Below are positions 52,002 to 61,900 of a stretch of 64,000 nt of DNA, piece after piece. Below the pieces are notes generated by a model. The model was not told where the DNA came from. It saw nothing but the letters and a program-made list of their open reading frames with translations, and did no database searches. The position numbers and the translations under genes were made by a program. Within the stretch, counting starts at the first letter, position 1, and the number at the start of each line of letters is the position of its first letter. This stretch comes from F23-D06 sp045600905 (GTDB taxonomy: Bacteria; Bacteroidota; Bacteroidia; Bacteroidales; WCHB1-69): NCBI GenBank assembly GCA_045600905.1, contig JAZRYT010000054.1, positions 4,375 through 68,374 on the forward strand, in the 5' to 3' direction.

Positions 52002-54461
52002 TTATCGATTACAAGCTTTGCACACCAATGCCTTCACCTCTTCGTTTTCCAAAACGGAATAGGGCAATTTGTCGAACAGACCGCAAAGTCGAGCCGGATT
52101 CTTTTCGGTAGCCAACTTGACAGCCTTTGTGAAAAGCGAGCTGAGATAGGTTTGTTCGCGATGCGCCGCGATAGAGATATAGGAGAAAATGAAGTCTTCG
52201 GAAATAGTAGCATCGTCCAAGAACGGATCCATCAGGGACAAAGCGTATGAGTAGTCATATTTCTTCACGAAATAGGAAGCCAATTTATAGGCATTCTGCC
52301 AGCTATCCATTTGGGGATTGCGGATTTCCTTGATTTTGGCAAAGGTGGCCGTTGTCAATGCTGCCGTCTCTGTCGTCGGAGTCACCGTATCCAAATAGTT
52401 GACGAGTTTGAGTTGGTATTCCATATTCAAGGCATTCACGCGTTCTTTGGGCATACCGGGAGTTGTGTAGAGTTTGTCTATCAGTGCTTGGATTTTAGCC
52501 ACATCCGCCGTTGTTTGGATTTTGCCTTGGAACACATCACAAACCGTTGTGTTGAACGTGAGCAGCAGATTTTCCGGATTGAGGTTGAACACCTCCTTCA
52601 TTTCAGCAGCCGTTTTATCGTCAAGTTGTGAAGACAAATAATACTGCATATATAACTTGTTGTTCAAATAAGCTTGATTGGCCTTGGTCTTGGCTATCAC
52701 CATTTTCTTCAAAGGAGCAGCCGTATATTGTCCTTTTTCGACTTGGTCCATCATATAGTTTTCAATAGACATTGCCAAAGAGCGGTTCTTAGCCGCCAGA
52801 GCCTGATTGAATTTCCAAACAGTGAAGTCCTCTTCTTGGACTTTGTTATCCATCAAATATGTAATATGGTATTTGACTTCATAATAACGACAGGGTTGGA
52901 GATATCCGCTGTCAATGGTTTTCACTGCCCAAGAATCCATTTTCAATTGTTTGGCACATTCATCCAACGTCATGAATCCCAAATCATAATATTCAGAACT
53001 GCTGGTTGAGATAGCCTGTTTAAACCATTCCCAGCAATAATCGTATGTCACGGTAATCTTCACGCCGGGATTTTTAGCCACAACATCCTTTTTAAAGAAA
53101 TCAAGACGTTTTTGCTGAATTTTCTGATAGTTGGCATCCTTATAATAGTTGGGAGAGTTGTGTACGATGATTTCAATGCTGTCCAATTTGTATTCGGGAA
53201 CATCTACCGTTTTCAAAGCAGAATCGCAGGCTGCCATCGTGTAATCCGTTTTCTTCAATTCATACGGGAAGGTAACGCTGAATTCTCCTGTTTCAGGAGT
53301 AGCGACCCATTCACCTTTAGCCTTGATGCTGGCTTTGTCTTTCAAGAAATTGATTTTTTCATCATACGCCGCATTTTTGGTTTCAACGCTTTTAGCCATA
53401 ATAGTGCGGCAAATACGGTTATCCTCCTTCAACACCAAGATATGGATGTCGTAATCATCGTGACTGCTGATTTGATCGGGGAGCACGCCCAATTTGGCGA
53501 TAAGCTTGCCATTCTTGAGATTCGTGTTTTCGTTGATTTCCATCATTTTCTCAAACGTGATGGGTTTCGTCACAAAACCGCGATGATACAAATCATAATC
53601 AATCACCGGATCATCACAATCATACTGGCTGTGTTGCACAAAATCCAGCGCGATGGCATCGCCTTCTTTACCAATCATTTTTTTGAGTGCCTTGTAATCA
53701 TTGCAATTCAAATAGACATCACCGCTTTTGTTAACACTGACGAATTCCGAAAGTTGTTCCAATGAGGCTTCAGCCGCGCACTTTTTACATATTTTGTCAT
53801 CATACCCTTTAAAGCCAGCCTGACCTTTGGTATAAGGAACCTCTTTAACATTATAACCCGGTTTATAATTATTAAAAGTTCTATCATTACCCAAAACGAT
53901 GGAAAAATACATACTTTTCATCAGCAAGTCCGTATTAAAGCCGATACCGACGTAGGTATATTGTTTGTCTAAAAAGATATTCGCTGTTTTAATGTTTTTC
54001 AAGACAGACTGCAAAGTGGCCAAACAGACATCGTAATAGGAATATTCGGCTTCGCCCAAATAGGCCTTGACTTTGGCAATCAGTTCGTCGCCGTTGCCAG
54101 ACAATCCATACTTGCGGAGTCTGTAATAGACGGAATGATATGGGGCGACATTGTCAAAAGTTTTCTCATCTTTTTCCGCCTGGTAATCTGCTTGAAATTG
54201 CGCCGCCGAGTCTATTCTGACGTCGTGTTTTAAGGGTGACAGGAAGCTGTATTGCTCACGAGCGATGTTAATCATATCGGTCAAACAGTTATACAATATT
54301 TTGGAATCATACGTGTTTGGCGCAAAATTACGGGTGTATTTTGTGTTTTCCTTCAAGGAAGAAGGATCAAATCCAGCGTATGGGCTTTCTGTTTGAGAAA
54401 AAGATACATTACTGATAATCAGTAAAATAAACAAAAACAAGGAGGTAAGGCTCTTATTCAT
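52002..54461 (-). CDS. Large exported protein with N-terminal CAP-like domain
   Basis: The protein (819 residues from ATG 54461; ATG 54467 is equally possible) has a signal peptide (MNKSLTSLFLFILLIISNVSFSQ at its start). Residues about 45-220 look like a CAP/SCP domain: DMINIAREQYSFLSPLKHD, DSAAQFQADYQ, YRLRKYGLSGNGDELIAK and YVGIGFNTDLLMKSMYFSIV. The rest has mixed alpha/beta segments and, near the C-terminus, helical repeats ending in ALVCKACNR. No T9SS tail is present. It is probably periplasmic or envelope-associated. Function unknown. Confidence 0.72.
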   Translation of the reverse strand: MNKSLTSLFLFILLIISNVSFSQTESPYAGFDPSSLKENTKYTRNFAPNTYDSKILYNCLTDMINIAREQYSFLSPLKHDVRIDSAAQFQADYQAEKDEKTFDNVAPYHSVYYRLRKYGLSGNGDELIAKVKAYLGEAEYSYYDVCLATLQSVLKNIKTANIFLDKQYTYVGIGFNTDLLMKSMYFSIVLGNDRTFNNYKPGYNVKEVPYTKGQAGFKGYDDKICKKCAAEASLEQLSEFVSVNKSGDVYLNCNDYKALKKMIGKEGDAIALDFVQHSQYDCDDPVIDYDLYHRGFVTKPITFEKMMEINENTNLKNGKLIAKLGVLPDQISSHDDYDIHILVLKEDNRICRTIMAKSVETKNAAYDEKINFLKDKASIKAKGEWVATPETGEFSVTFPYELKKTDYTMAACDSALKTVDVPEYKLDSIEIIVHNSPNYYKDANYQKIQQKRLDFFKKDVVAKNPGVKITVTYDYCWEWFKQAISTSSSEYYDLGFMTLDECAKQLKMDSWAVKTIDSGYLQPCRYYEVKYHITYLMDNKVQEEDFTVWKFNQALAAKNRSLAMSIENYMMDQVEKGQYTAAPLKKMVIAKTKANQAYLNNKLYMQYYLSSQLDDKTAAEMKEVFNLNPENLLLTFNTTVCDVFQGKIQTTADVAKIQALIDKLYTTPGMPKERVNALNMEYQLKLVNYLDTVTPTTETAALTTATFAKIKEIRNPQMDSWQNAYKLASYFVKKYDYSYALSLMDPFLDDATISEDFIFSYISIAAHREQTYLSSLFTKAVKLATEKNPARLCGLFDKLPYSVLENEEVKALVCKACNR

Positions 54462-54555
54462 ACTCATAAATTTTATAATCGTGAAAAAGGGATAGCAATA
54501 ATAGGAAAAAAATCGCATTCCACAACACTCCGGCTATGATAATTTTATTGTTCAT
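54454..54555 (-). CDS. Possible 33-residue single-helix membrane peptide
   Basis: The minus strand from ATG 54555 reads MNNKIIIAGVLWNAIFFLLLL and ends at 54454 with an acidic/tyrosine tail, giving one predicted membrane helix. Its TAA overlaps the start region of the CAP-like gene in another frame, a typical coupling geometry. No promoter box or ribosome-binding site is evident, so it may be chance. Confidence 0.25.
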   Translation of the reverse strand: MNNKIIIAGVLWNAIFFLLLLSLFHDYKIYEYE

Positions 54556-54597
54556 ATCTTTTTTAGATATATGCCACTGAACATATTAAAAAAAGTG

Positions 54598-54605
54598 TAC
54601 TTTTG
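54598..54605 (+). promoter_or_regulatory. -7 box for rpmH
   Basis: TACTTTTG matches TAnnTTTG and lies 40 bases before the rpmH ATG. No clear -33 TTTG was found. Confidence 0.5.
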
Positions 54606-54645
54606 CAGCCCTCAAAAAAGTAGAAAAAATTAAACATATAAAAAG

Positions 54646-54804
54646 ATGAAAAGAACATATCAACCGTCAAATGAAAGACGCAGAAACAAACACGGTTTCA
54701 GAGAAAGAATGTCCACCGCTAATGGTCGCCGTGTATTGGCAGCTCGCAGAGCAAAAGGTAGAAAGAAATTAACCGTTTCTGACGAAAGCCTGGGTAGAAA
54801 ATAA
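54646..54804 (+). CDS. rpmH: 50S ribosomal protein L34
   Basis: This 52-residue reading frame begins MKRTYQPSNERRRNKHGFRE and continues with the L34 pattern RMSTANGRRVLAARRAKGRK. It is complete and ends SDESLGRK. L34 sits near the polypeptide exit region of the large subunit. In many bacteria rpmH precedes rnpA near the origin; neither rnpA nor dnaA is visible next to it here. A -7 box precedes it and a weak terminator follows. Confidence 0.97.
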   Translation: MKRTYQPSNERRRNKHGFRERMSTANGRRVLAARRAKGRKKLTVSDESLGRK

Positions 54805-54831
54805 TCTAACCCCTTGCGTTTTTTAACACCA

Positions 54832-54859
54832 AAAAGAAGGCAGTTGTCTTCTTTTTTTT
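54832..54859 (+). terminator. Terminator after rpmH
   Basis: An 8-base A/G-rich stem (54832-54839 with 54848-54855) with an 8-base loop runs into a run of T residues. The stem is A/T-heavy, so its strength is uncertain. The T-run leads into TATTTTCG, a near match to the -7 box, before the surA-type gene. Confidence 0.5.
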
Positions 54860-54913
54860 GTATTTTCGCCACCCGTTTTTGAAACAAATTTCTTTACACG
54901 AGCAAAATACAGT

Positions 54914-56263
54914 ATGAAGAGATTCTTCTTTACCATTTTCCTACTAACCAACGCGGTCTGGCTGTTCGCACAGGGCGGCGGAGTTTCCGTTGACGGCATT
55001 GTGGCCGTCGTCGGCAAGGAAATCATTATGCAGTCCGATTTGGAAAAACATTATCTGGACTACATTTCCCAATTCAAAACCGTTGAAGACCCTGCTGAAA
55101 CAAAATGCTACATTTTGGAAACGCTGATGTTCAACAAACTAATGGTCAATCAGGCAGAATTGGACAGCATTGAGGTCACGGACGAAGAAGTAGATTACCG
55201 CATCAACTCCAGAATGGCCTATTTCCTCCAATCCGTCGGTGGCAATGAGAAATACATTGAAGAGTATTTCCACAAATCCATGGCCGAAATCAAAAAGGAT
55301 ATGCGGGAAATGATGTACGAACAAGCACTTATCGAACAGGTCCAGTACAAAATCACAGGAGACATCTCCATCACGCCATCGGAAGTCAAACAATTCTCCA
55401 CACGCATCACGGCAGACAGTATGCCTGTTGTGCCGACTTCCTACCAGTTTGGTGAAATTGTAAAAATCCCACCCGTAAGCGAAGAAGAAATCAAATCCGT
55501 AAAAGACAGATTGAATGATTATCGCGAGCGCGTGCTGCGCGGCGATAAGTTCTCTATGTTGGCGAGATTGTATTCCGACGACCCGGGCAGCGCCTCCAAA
55601 GGCGGCGACCTTGGTTTTGTGGAACGCGGCACCCTCTATCCCGAATTCGAAGCAGCCGCCTTCAACCTCAAGTCCGGCGAAATCTCCCAAGTGGTAAAAA
55701 CCCAGGCCGGATACCATATTATTCAAATGATTGAACGCCGTGGCGAATCCATCCACGTGGCACACATCCTCATCCAACCCAAGCCTTCCACAGACGAGCA
55801 AGTTAAGGCAATCACCTATTTGGACAGCGTCAGAGCCATTATCATCAACGAAAAACTAAGTTTGGAAGAAGCTGCCAAACGCTTTTCCGAAGGCCCCACA
55901 AAGTCGAATGGCGGCTTGGCCATCAACCCCTATACGAACTCCAACAGCTTCGACAAACAATCTTTGGACGATGCTACTTATATGACACTCAACAAGCTGA
56001 TTCCCGGTGAATACTCCGAGTGCGTTCCTTTCGTCAACGACGACGGCGTGATGGCTTACCGTTTGATTTACCTCAAAGAAAAGGTCGCCGAACACCGTGC
56101 CAACATCGTCGAAGATTACGATATGATTAAAAATGCGGCTTTGGAAGAGAAAAAATACGACGCTCTTCAAAAATGGGTGGTTGACAAAGTGAAAGTTACC
56201 AGTATAAAATTAAATGATCAATATAGAGACTGCGATTTTGTAACAAAATGGCAGATTCCATAA
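54914..56263 (+). CDS. surA: SurA-type periplasmic peptidyl-prolyl isomerase
   Basis: The protein (449 residues) has a signal peptide (1-20, LFAQ), the SurA N-terminal chaperone region (DGIVAVVGKEIIMQSDLE) and two parvulin domains: the first about 175-280 (SYQFGEIVKIPP, DDPGSASKGGDLGFVERGTL, GYHIIQMIERR), the second about 283-390 (HVAHILIQPKP, FSEGPTKSNGGLA). SurA helps fold outer-membrane barrels, which fits the many barrel proteins in this window. It precedes the MoxR gene by 12 bases. Confidence 0.88.
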   Translation: MKRFFFTIFLLTNAVWLFAQGGGVSVDGIVAVVGKEIIMQSDLEKHYLDYISQFKTVEDPAETKCYILETLMFNKLMVNQAELDSIEVTDEEVDYRINSRMAYFLQSVGGNEKYIEEYFHKSMAEIKKDMREMMYEQALIEQVQYKITGDISITPSEVKQFSTRITADSMPVVPTSYQFGEIVKIPPVSEEEIKSVKDRLNDYRERVLRGDKFSMLARLYSDDPGSASKGGDLGFVERGTLYPEFEAAAFNLKSGEISQVVKTQAGYHIIQMIERRGESIHVAHILIQPKPSTDEQVKAITYLDSVRAIIINEKLSLEEAAKRFSEGPTKSNGGLAINPYTNSNSFDKQSLDDATYMTLNKLIPGEYSECVPFVNDDGVMAYRLIYLKEKVAEHRANIVEDYDMIKNAALEEKKYDALQKWVVDKVKVTSIKLNDQYRDCDFVTKWQIP

Positions 56264-56275
56264 ACCTACACAACT

Positions 56276-57256
56276 ATGGACATAAACACAAAAAACGACG
56301 TAGAAGCTATTGAGGCTTTTGTTGACAAATACAAAGAACTACGCAAAGAAATCGCGAAAGTCATCGTCGGACAAGATGACGTAGTAAAAAACATATTGAT
56401 GGCTATGTTCAGCCGCAGCCATGCCCTTCTGATTGGTGTCCCCGGCTTGGCTAAAACATTGATGATCACCACTATTGCCAAGGCTGTGGATATGAGTTAC
56501 AACCGTATCCAGTTCACGCCCGACTTGATGCCATCCGACATTATGGGTGCTGAAATCTTAGACGACAGCCGTAATTTCAAATTCGTCAAAGGACCGATAT
56601 TCGCCAACATCGTCCTGGCCGATGAAATCAACCGTACACCGCCTAAGACTCAATCCGCCCTTTTGGAAGCTATGCAGGAGCGTTCCGTCAGTATGAACGG
56701 CACCACCTACGCCCTACCCGACCCCTTCTTCGTATTGGCCACCCAAAACCCGATTGAGCAGGAAGGTACTTATCCGCTTCCGGAAGCCCAACAGGACCGT
56801 TTTATGTTCAACATCAAATTGGATTATCCGACCAAAGACGAGGAAATCCAAATTGTTAAAAGCACCATCAACGGCGATATGCAGGAACCGAACCGCGTGC
56901 TGACAGTGGAAGACATCGTCTTCTATCAGAAGCTGCTCCAAAAGATTCCCGTTCCCGAGAACGTCTATCGCTATGCCGTGAATCTGGCCACCTTAACACG
57001 TCCCGGCACATCCAGCGGTCATCAATGGGCACACGACTATCTTTCCTGGGGCGCCGGTCCGCGTGCTTCCCAATTCCTCATCATCGGTGCCAGAACACAC
57101 GCCGTCCTCAACGGCAAATACTCGCCCGACATCGAAGATGTGAAAGCTGTCGCCTACAACATCCTTCGCCATCGTATCATTAAAAACTACAAGGCCGAAG
57201 CCGAAGGCATCACCATCGAACAGATTATTGACAAGCTGCTTGCAGCTGCCGAATAA
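56276..57256 (+). CDS. MoxR-family AAA+ ATPase
   Basis: The protein (326 residues) shows Walker A GVPGLAKT, Walker B IVLADEINRTPPKTQSALLEAM and the sensor VLATQNPIEQEGTYPLPEAQ characteristic of MoxR/RavA ATPases. Such proteins act as chaperones for metal or complex insertion, usually next to DUF58 and VWA-domain genes. Here it is followed by a terminator, so its usual partners are absent from the immediate neighbourhood. It is closely downstream of the surA-type gene. Confidence 0.92.
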   Translation: MDINTKNDVEAIEAFVDKYKELRKEIAKVIVGQDDVVKNILMAMFSRSHALLIGVPGLAKTLMITTIAKAVDMSYNRIQFTPDLMPSDIMGAEILDDSRNFKFVKGPIFANIVLADEINRTPPKTQSALLEAMQERSVSMNGTTYALPDPFFVLATQNPIEQEGTYPLPEAQQDRFMFNIKLDYPTKDEEIQIVKSTINGDMQEPNRVLTVEDIVFYQKLLQKIPVPENVYRYAVNLATLTRPGTSSGHQWAHDYLSWGAGPRASQFLIIGARTHAVLNGKYSPDIEDVKAVAYNILRHRIIKNYKAEAEGITIEQIIDKLLAAAE

Positions 57257-57261
57257 AGCCT

Positions 57262-57290
57262 AAGCGGAGCTTTTACAGCTCCGCTTTTTG
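57262..57290 (+). terminator. Terminator after the MoxR gene
   Basis: A perfect 9-base stem (57262-57270 with 57278-57286) with a 7-base loop runs into five T residues, ending the surA-moxR unit. Confidence 0.92.
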
Positions 57291-57367
57291 TATCACGACC
57301 CATCGAATACAATATTATTTATACTATTTCGTTAATTGGGCCTATCTTTTGCGTCAAAACACCTGAT

Positions 57368-58873
57368 ATGAAAAACAATCTGCACAAGCCACGATGGAAA
57401 TGGTTGCTCTTCCTAACCGCAACCGTCGTTTTCTTCTTCATCATATACCACACCAACAAGCTCATCAACAACATCGCCCAAGAAGAGCGCAAACGTGTTG
57501 AGATTTGGGCCGGCGCCATTTCCTACAAAGCCCAGTTTGTGAATGAAACCGAACGATTCTTCAACTCCATCAAATTGGAAGAAGGCAATCACGCCAAAAT
57601 TCTGGCATCAGCCATCCAACGAATGTCCGAAGCTGACTGGGATGAAGACATCACTTTCTATCAAGATATTATCTCCTCCAATAAAACCATTCCCATTATC
57701 GTCACCAGCAACGGAGGCAATATAGACGCCGCTGTCAACATCCCCGACAGTATCGCCAATATGAAGAGTATTCACGAAATCGGCGATGACATCAAACTTT
57801 TCGACAGCCTGAAACTTCGTTATATTGACAACAAATACCTGACTGTTTATTATCAGGAATCCCCCTTTTACGGAGACTTGCACGTGGTTATCGACAACCT
57901 CATCCAATCTTTCTTCCAGGAAACCGTCATCAATTCGGCTTCCGTTCCCGTCATCATCACTGACAGCACCCAAAAGAACGTCCTCAATGCCGGAAACATC
58001 GATTCCACGACTTTGACAGACAAACATCTGCTCAACATTCAGTTGAACAAAATGAAAGAAGAGAACACTCCCATTGAGTTAAATCTTCTCAATTTAGGCA
58101 AATGCTACGTCTTTTATGAAGAATCCTCTGTCCTGAAAAAGCTCCGCATCTTCCCCATCATCCAATTCGGCTTCATCGTTTTGTTCGTACTCGTAGCATA
58201 CCTGCTCTTCAGCATAACCCGGAAAGCAGAGCAGAACCGCGTATGGGTGGGTATGAGCAAGGAAACCGCCCATCAATTGGGAACACCGATTTCCTCACTG
58301 ATGGCTTGGACGGAATTGTTGAAGGAAATGCCTGTTGACCAATCCATCCCGACCGAAATAGGGAAAGACGTGAAGCGATTGGAAACTATTGCCCAACGTT
58401 TCTCCAAAATCGGCTCCGCGCCAGTCCTTGAGCCAAATGACATCGTGGTCGTCATCGACGAGTTCTCACAATATCTGCAGTCCCGCATTTCCTCGATGGT
58501 TTCCATCACTTTCAACAAACCGACTTCCGAAAGCATCATGCTGCCCCTCAACCGCTATCTCTTCGAATGGGTGGTGGAGAATCTCTGCAAAAACGCAGTG
58601 GATGCGATGGATGGCAAAGGTTCCATCACCATTGATATTATCGAAGAAAAAAACAAGGTATTTATCGATATCACCGATACGGGCAAAGGCATTCCCAACA
58701 AATTGCAAAAACGCATTTTCTCGCCCGGCTACACCTCCAAAAGCCGCGGTTGGGGCCTCGGCTTGACGTTGGCAAAACGTATCATCAACGAATACCACAA
58801 AGGCAAACTCTTTGTCAAGTCTTCCGTTATCGACCAGGGAACGGTAATGAGAATACAACTCAGAAAATCCTAA
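57368..58873 (+). CDS. Membrane sensor histidine kinase
   Basis: The protein (501 residues) has two membrane helices (about 12-28 and 264-283) enclosing a periplasmic sensor domain of about 230 residues with no named fold recognised. The kinase part carries the phospho-acceptor His302 in ETAHQLGTPISSL, the N-box ENLCKNAVDAM, and G-boxes DTGKGI and GWGLGL. The HQLGTP form of the H-box differs from the common HELRTP and is seen in many Bacteroidota kinases. No response regulator gene is adjacent, so it is an orphan in this window. Confidence 0.9.
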   Translation: MKNNLHKPRWKWLLFLTATVVFFFIIYHTNKLINNIAQEERKRVEIWAGAISYKAQFVNETERFFNSIKLEEGNHAKILASAIQRMSEADWDEDITFYQDIISSNKTIPIIVTSNGGNIDAAVNIPDSIANMKSIHEIGDDIKLFDSLKLRYIDNKYLTVYYQESPFYGDLHVVIDNLIQSFFQETVINSASVPVIITDSTQKNVLNAGNIDSTTLTDKHLLNIQLNKMKEENTPIELNLLNLGKCYVFYEESSVLKKLRIFPIIQFGFIVLFVLVAYLLFSITRKAEQNRVWVGMSKETAHQLGTPISSLMAWTELLKEMPVDQSIPTEIGKDVKRLETIAQRFSKIGSAPVLEPNDIVVVIDEFSQYLQSRISSMVSITFNKPTSESIMLPLNRYLFEWVVENLCKNAVDAMDGKGSITIDIIEEKNKVFIDITDTGKGIPNKLQKRIFSPGYTSKSRGWGLGLTLAKRIINEYHKGKLFVKSSVIDQGTVMRIQLRKS

Positions 58874-58902
58874 TTCGGAGAAAAATCCATACTATTCAAC
58901 AT

Positions 58903-58938
58903 AAAAACGGCACTACATTCAAATGCAGTGCCGTAAAA
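58903..58938. terminator. Bidirectional terminator between the kinase and oxidoreductase genes
   Basis: Two converging genes are separated by a stem of 8 pairs (58907-58914 with 58927-58934), extended inward by 4 more after one mismatch. It has A residues on the left and some A/T on the right. On the minus strand it is followed by five U residues. Confidence 0.8.
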
Positions 58939-58959
58939 TATTATCGGAGCAAGAATCTG

Positions 58960-61900
58960 TTATTGGAAAGCATTTTCACTCAAGCCGTCCCCGCTGATGG
59001 CCAAACGATCCATATACGACGGGGCTTCGCGTCCGAGATACTTGTCAACGTAAATCTTAGCCAAGTACTGGCCGAGCATAAATCCGTGGCCACGCATACC
59101 GACCAGCAAGCCGTGCTCGGGATCCACGATGTAACGTGGTTCAGTGTAATAGCCTGCCCACGTTGCCTGGAAACTCACGTTCTTCAACTGAGGAATCCAA
59201 TCGATGAACATTTGAGCACAAACTTCCAAGAAGTCCTGCGTATTGTACTTCAATTCCTTGCCTGCCTCCTGATTTTCAAATCGCGGAGAGGCACAACCGA
59301 TAATCTGGCCGGTTTCTGCGAACTGTTGTCCATATACGGCAGAGAATCCTTTGATTTTTCTACGGTCAATGAGCATATCCAAGGCATCACCGTTTTTACC
59401 CAACATCGGCAGACGATGCGTAATGAATGCCTGATGTTTGATTGGATACAGGCCCAAATACATACCTAATTGTTCGGCAAACTTGTTGGCACCCGGTCCG
59501 AGGGCATTGGCGAAGTGTTCGCAATGGTATTCAACATATTCTTTATTATGATTCTGGACCAAAGCCATAAAACCCTTGGCTGTCTTTTGAACTTCTATGA
59601 GTTTGCAGTCTTCCAAAAGCACGCCGCCCTTTTCGATAGCGATATTGCGGATGTAGTTGATAGTCGGACCCGGCGTTGCCTGCCAACAGGCATTGGTAAT
59701 ACAGGCAGCCTGATACGTATCCAAGTTAGGATTGAAATACGGAGAAACCTCTTTGACAAAATCTTTTTTATCCACCATATAACCATCAGACCAACCTAAC
59801 GACTTCTCTAAAGCCTTGTAGTTGGCCTCATCGTGCGCGAAGCTGACATAGCGAGTCGGCTTGTAGTTGATATTGGTGACTTTCTGAATTTCCTCGAAAA
59901 TGGCACGATTGTGTACGGCGATGTCGGCGATTTCCGGAACGGAGAAGCTGGGACGTCCGCCGCCAATACAACGCCAGGAGGAACCGCGTTCGGCATTACA
60001 GAGCACGACCTTCTTGCCTGCTTCTGCAAAATAGCGGAACAAACCACTACCCGTGATACCGCCACCAGCCACAAAGACGTCGCATTCCACCTTCTTAGTC
60101 GGATTTCCATTTACATTGGTTACAAAAGCAGCAGGCTTGCCGCTCGGACAAAGTTCGCCGATGTTGAGTTGTGAGGAGAGTGGTCCACGCGGAGTGGCAT
60201 CACCCACAACCTCAACGCCATAGCCGGCCAAAAGCAACTTCACACGCGGAATACAGCGCTTGCCACGGCACGGTCCCATACCTATACGGGTGATATGCTT
60301 CAATTCATCTACAGAAATGATTTTCTTTCCTTTGACAGCTTCCAAAATCTTGTCTATCTTCACATCGTCGCAATGACAAACGTATGCGGGATCTTCCTTC
60401 AAATCTTCAGCTTTCTGCCAATCCAGAAGCTTAGGATATCTGTCTTTCAGCACAAATCCGGTGACTTCCATCAGGGCATCGCCAGTGAGCGTCAGCGATT
60501 TCACGCGGGCCACATTGGTCTTATTCTCACCCTTTGTGATTTTCTCGATAATACCTTCACCGATATTTTCGCCATTGTCATTGACCAAATATACTTCGGC
60601 ATTTTCTTCGGCATCATATTCAAACGGCAGGAACAACCAGTTTTTCGGGATATTGTAGCCAAACAATGCCAAACCCGGACAATGGTTGACGCACTTCATA
60701 CAACCGATACATTTGTTGTAATCAATTTGCGGCACGCAGTTGGTGGCCAGCTTGGTGATAGCACCTTGCGGACAGGAGAAAGAGCACGGGTTGCAGGCAA
60801 AGCCATAAAGGCAGTCGGCCATCACAAACGGCTTGGCGAGTCGTTCGCCACACGGACGGTTTGGTTTGTCAAGCACGCGAACCGGATGTTGTTGAGAATC
60901 CGCATAATCTTTCGTCACGGCCAAATAATCATCATAATTGAAACGCACGCCCATAGATTGAGCGATTTCCATAGCGGCCTGCTTGCCGCGGAGAACAGCA
61001 CACGTACCCTCGCCCACGCGTGTGGCATCACCCACACCATACGTATTGAGGCCGAAGGTGACTTTGCCTTTTTCCAAAATAAGATTGTCGGGTTTCAAGC
61101 CCGTACAAATATTAATCAAGTCAATATCTTTAATGATTTGCTCCGTGCCGGGCACCGGTTTGAAGTTCTTGCATTCCGCAATGACGGCGCCTACCACGCC
61201 GGTGTGGTCCTCGTTGGGAATAGCCTTGAGCAAAGTATGTGACGTGATGATGGGAATGCCCAGACGGCGTACGCGGTTGGCCTGCACGGGGAAACCGCCC
61301 TCGTGGTCCATCGCTTCCACAATGGCAACAACCTGCGCGCCGGCCTGCATTGCCTGATAAGAAGTCAGATAACCGATGTTGCCGGCGCCAATGGTCAGGA
61401 TGCGCTTGCCGAGAAGCGTGTGCTGCAAGTTCATCATCTTTTGTACAACAGCAGCCGTATAAACGCCTGGCAGGTCGTCGTTTTCAAAAGTAGGCATAAA
61501 CGGGAAAGCACCCGTGGCAACCACCAAATAGTTGGCATCCACAAAATAAATGCTGTTGTCTTCCATATTCTTGACGGCCACGCGCTTGCCCTCTAAAATA
61601 TCCCAGACCGTACTGTTGAGCATAATGCCGGAATGGTCGTCGCCTGCCAAAGTCTTGGCAATATCAAAGCCACGCATTCCGCCATATTTCTGTTCTTTTT
61701 CAAAGAAGAAGAACTGATGGGTCTGCATCGTGAACTGTCCGCCAATGCGGTCGTTGTTGTCAATCACGATGTTGGGAATGCCGTACTTGTTCAGTTGTCC
61801 GCGGCAGGCCAGACCTGCGGGGCCGGCACCGATGATGGCCACTTCCGTTTTATACACAGTCGTACCGTCAGACTGTTTGGAAGCGGAGCTGTTGGGAAGA

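Noticed and set aside
54660..54887. Minus-strand frame across rpmH
   Set aside because: It is antisense to the clearly recognisable L34 gene.
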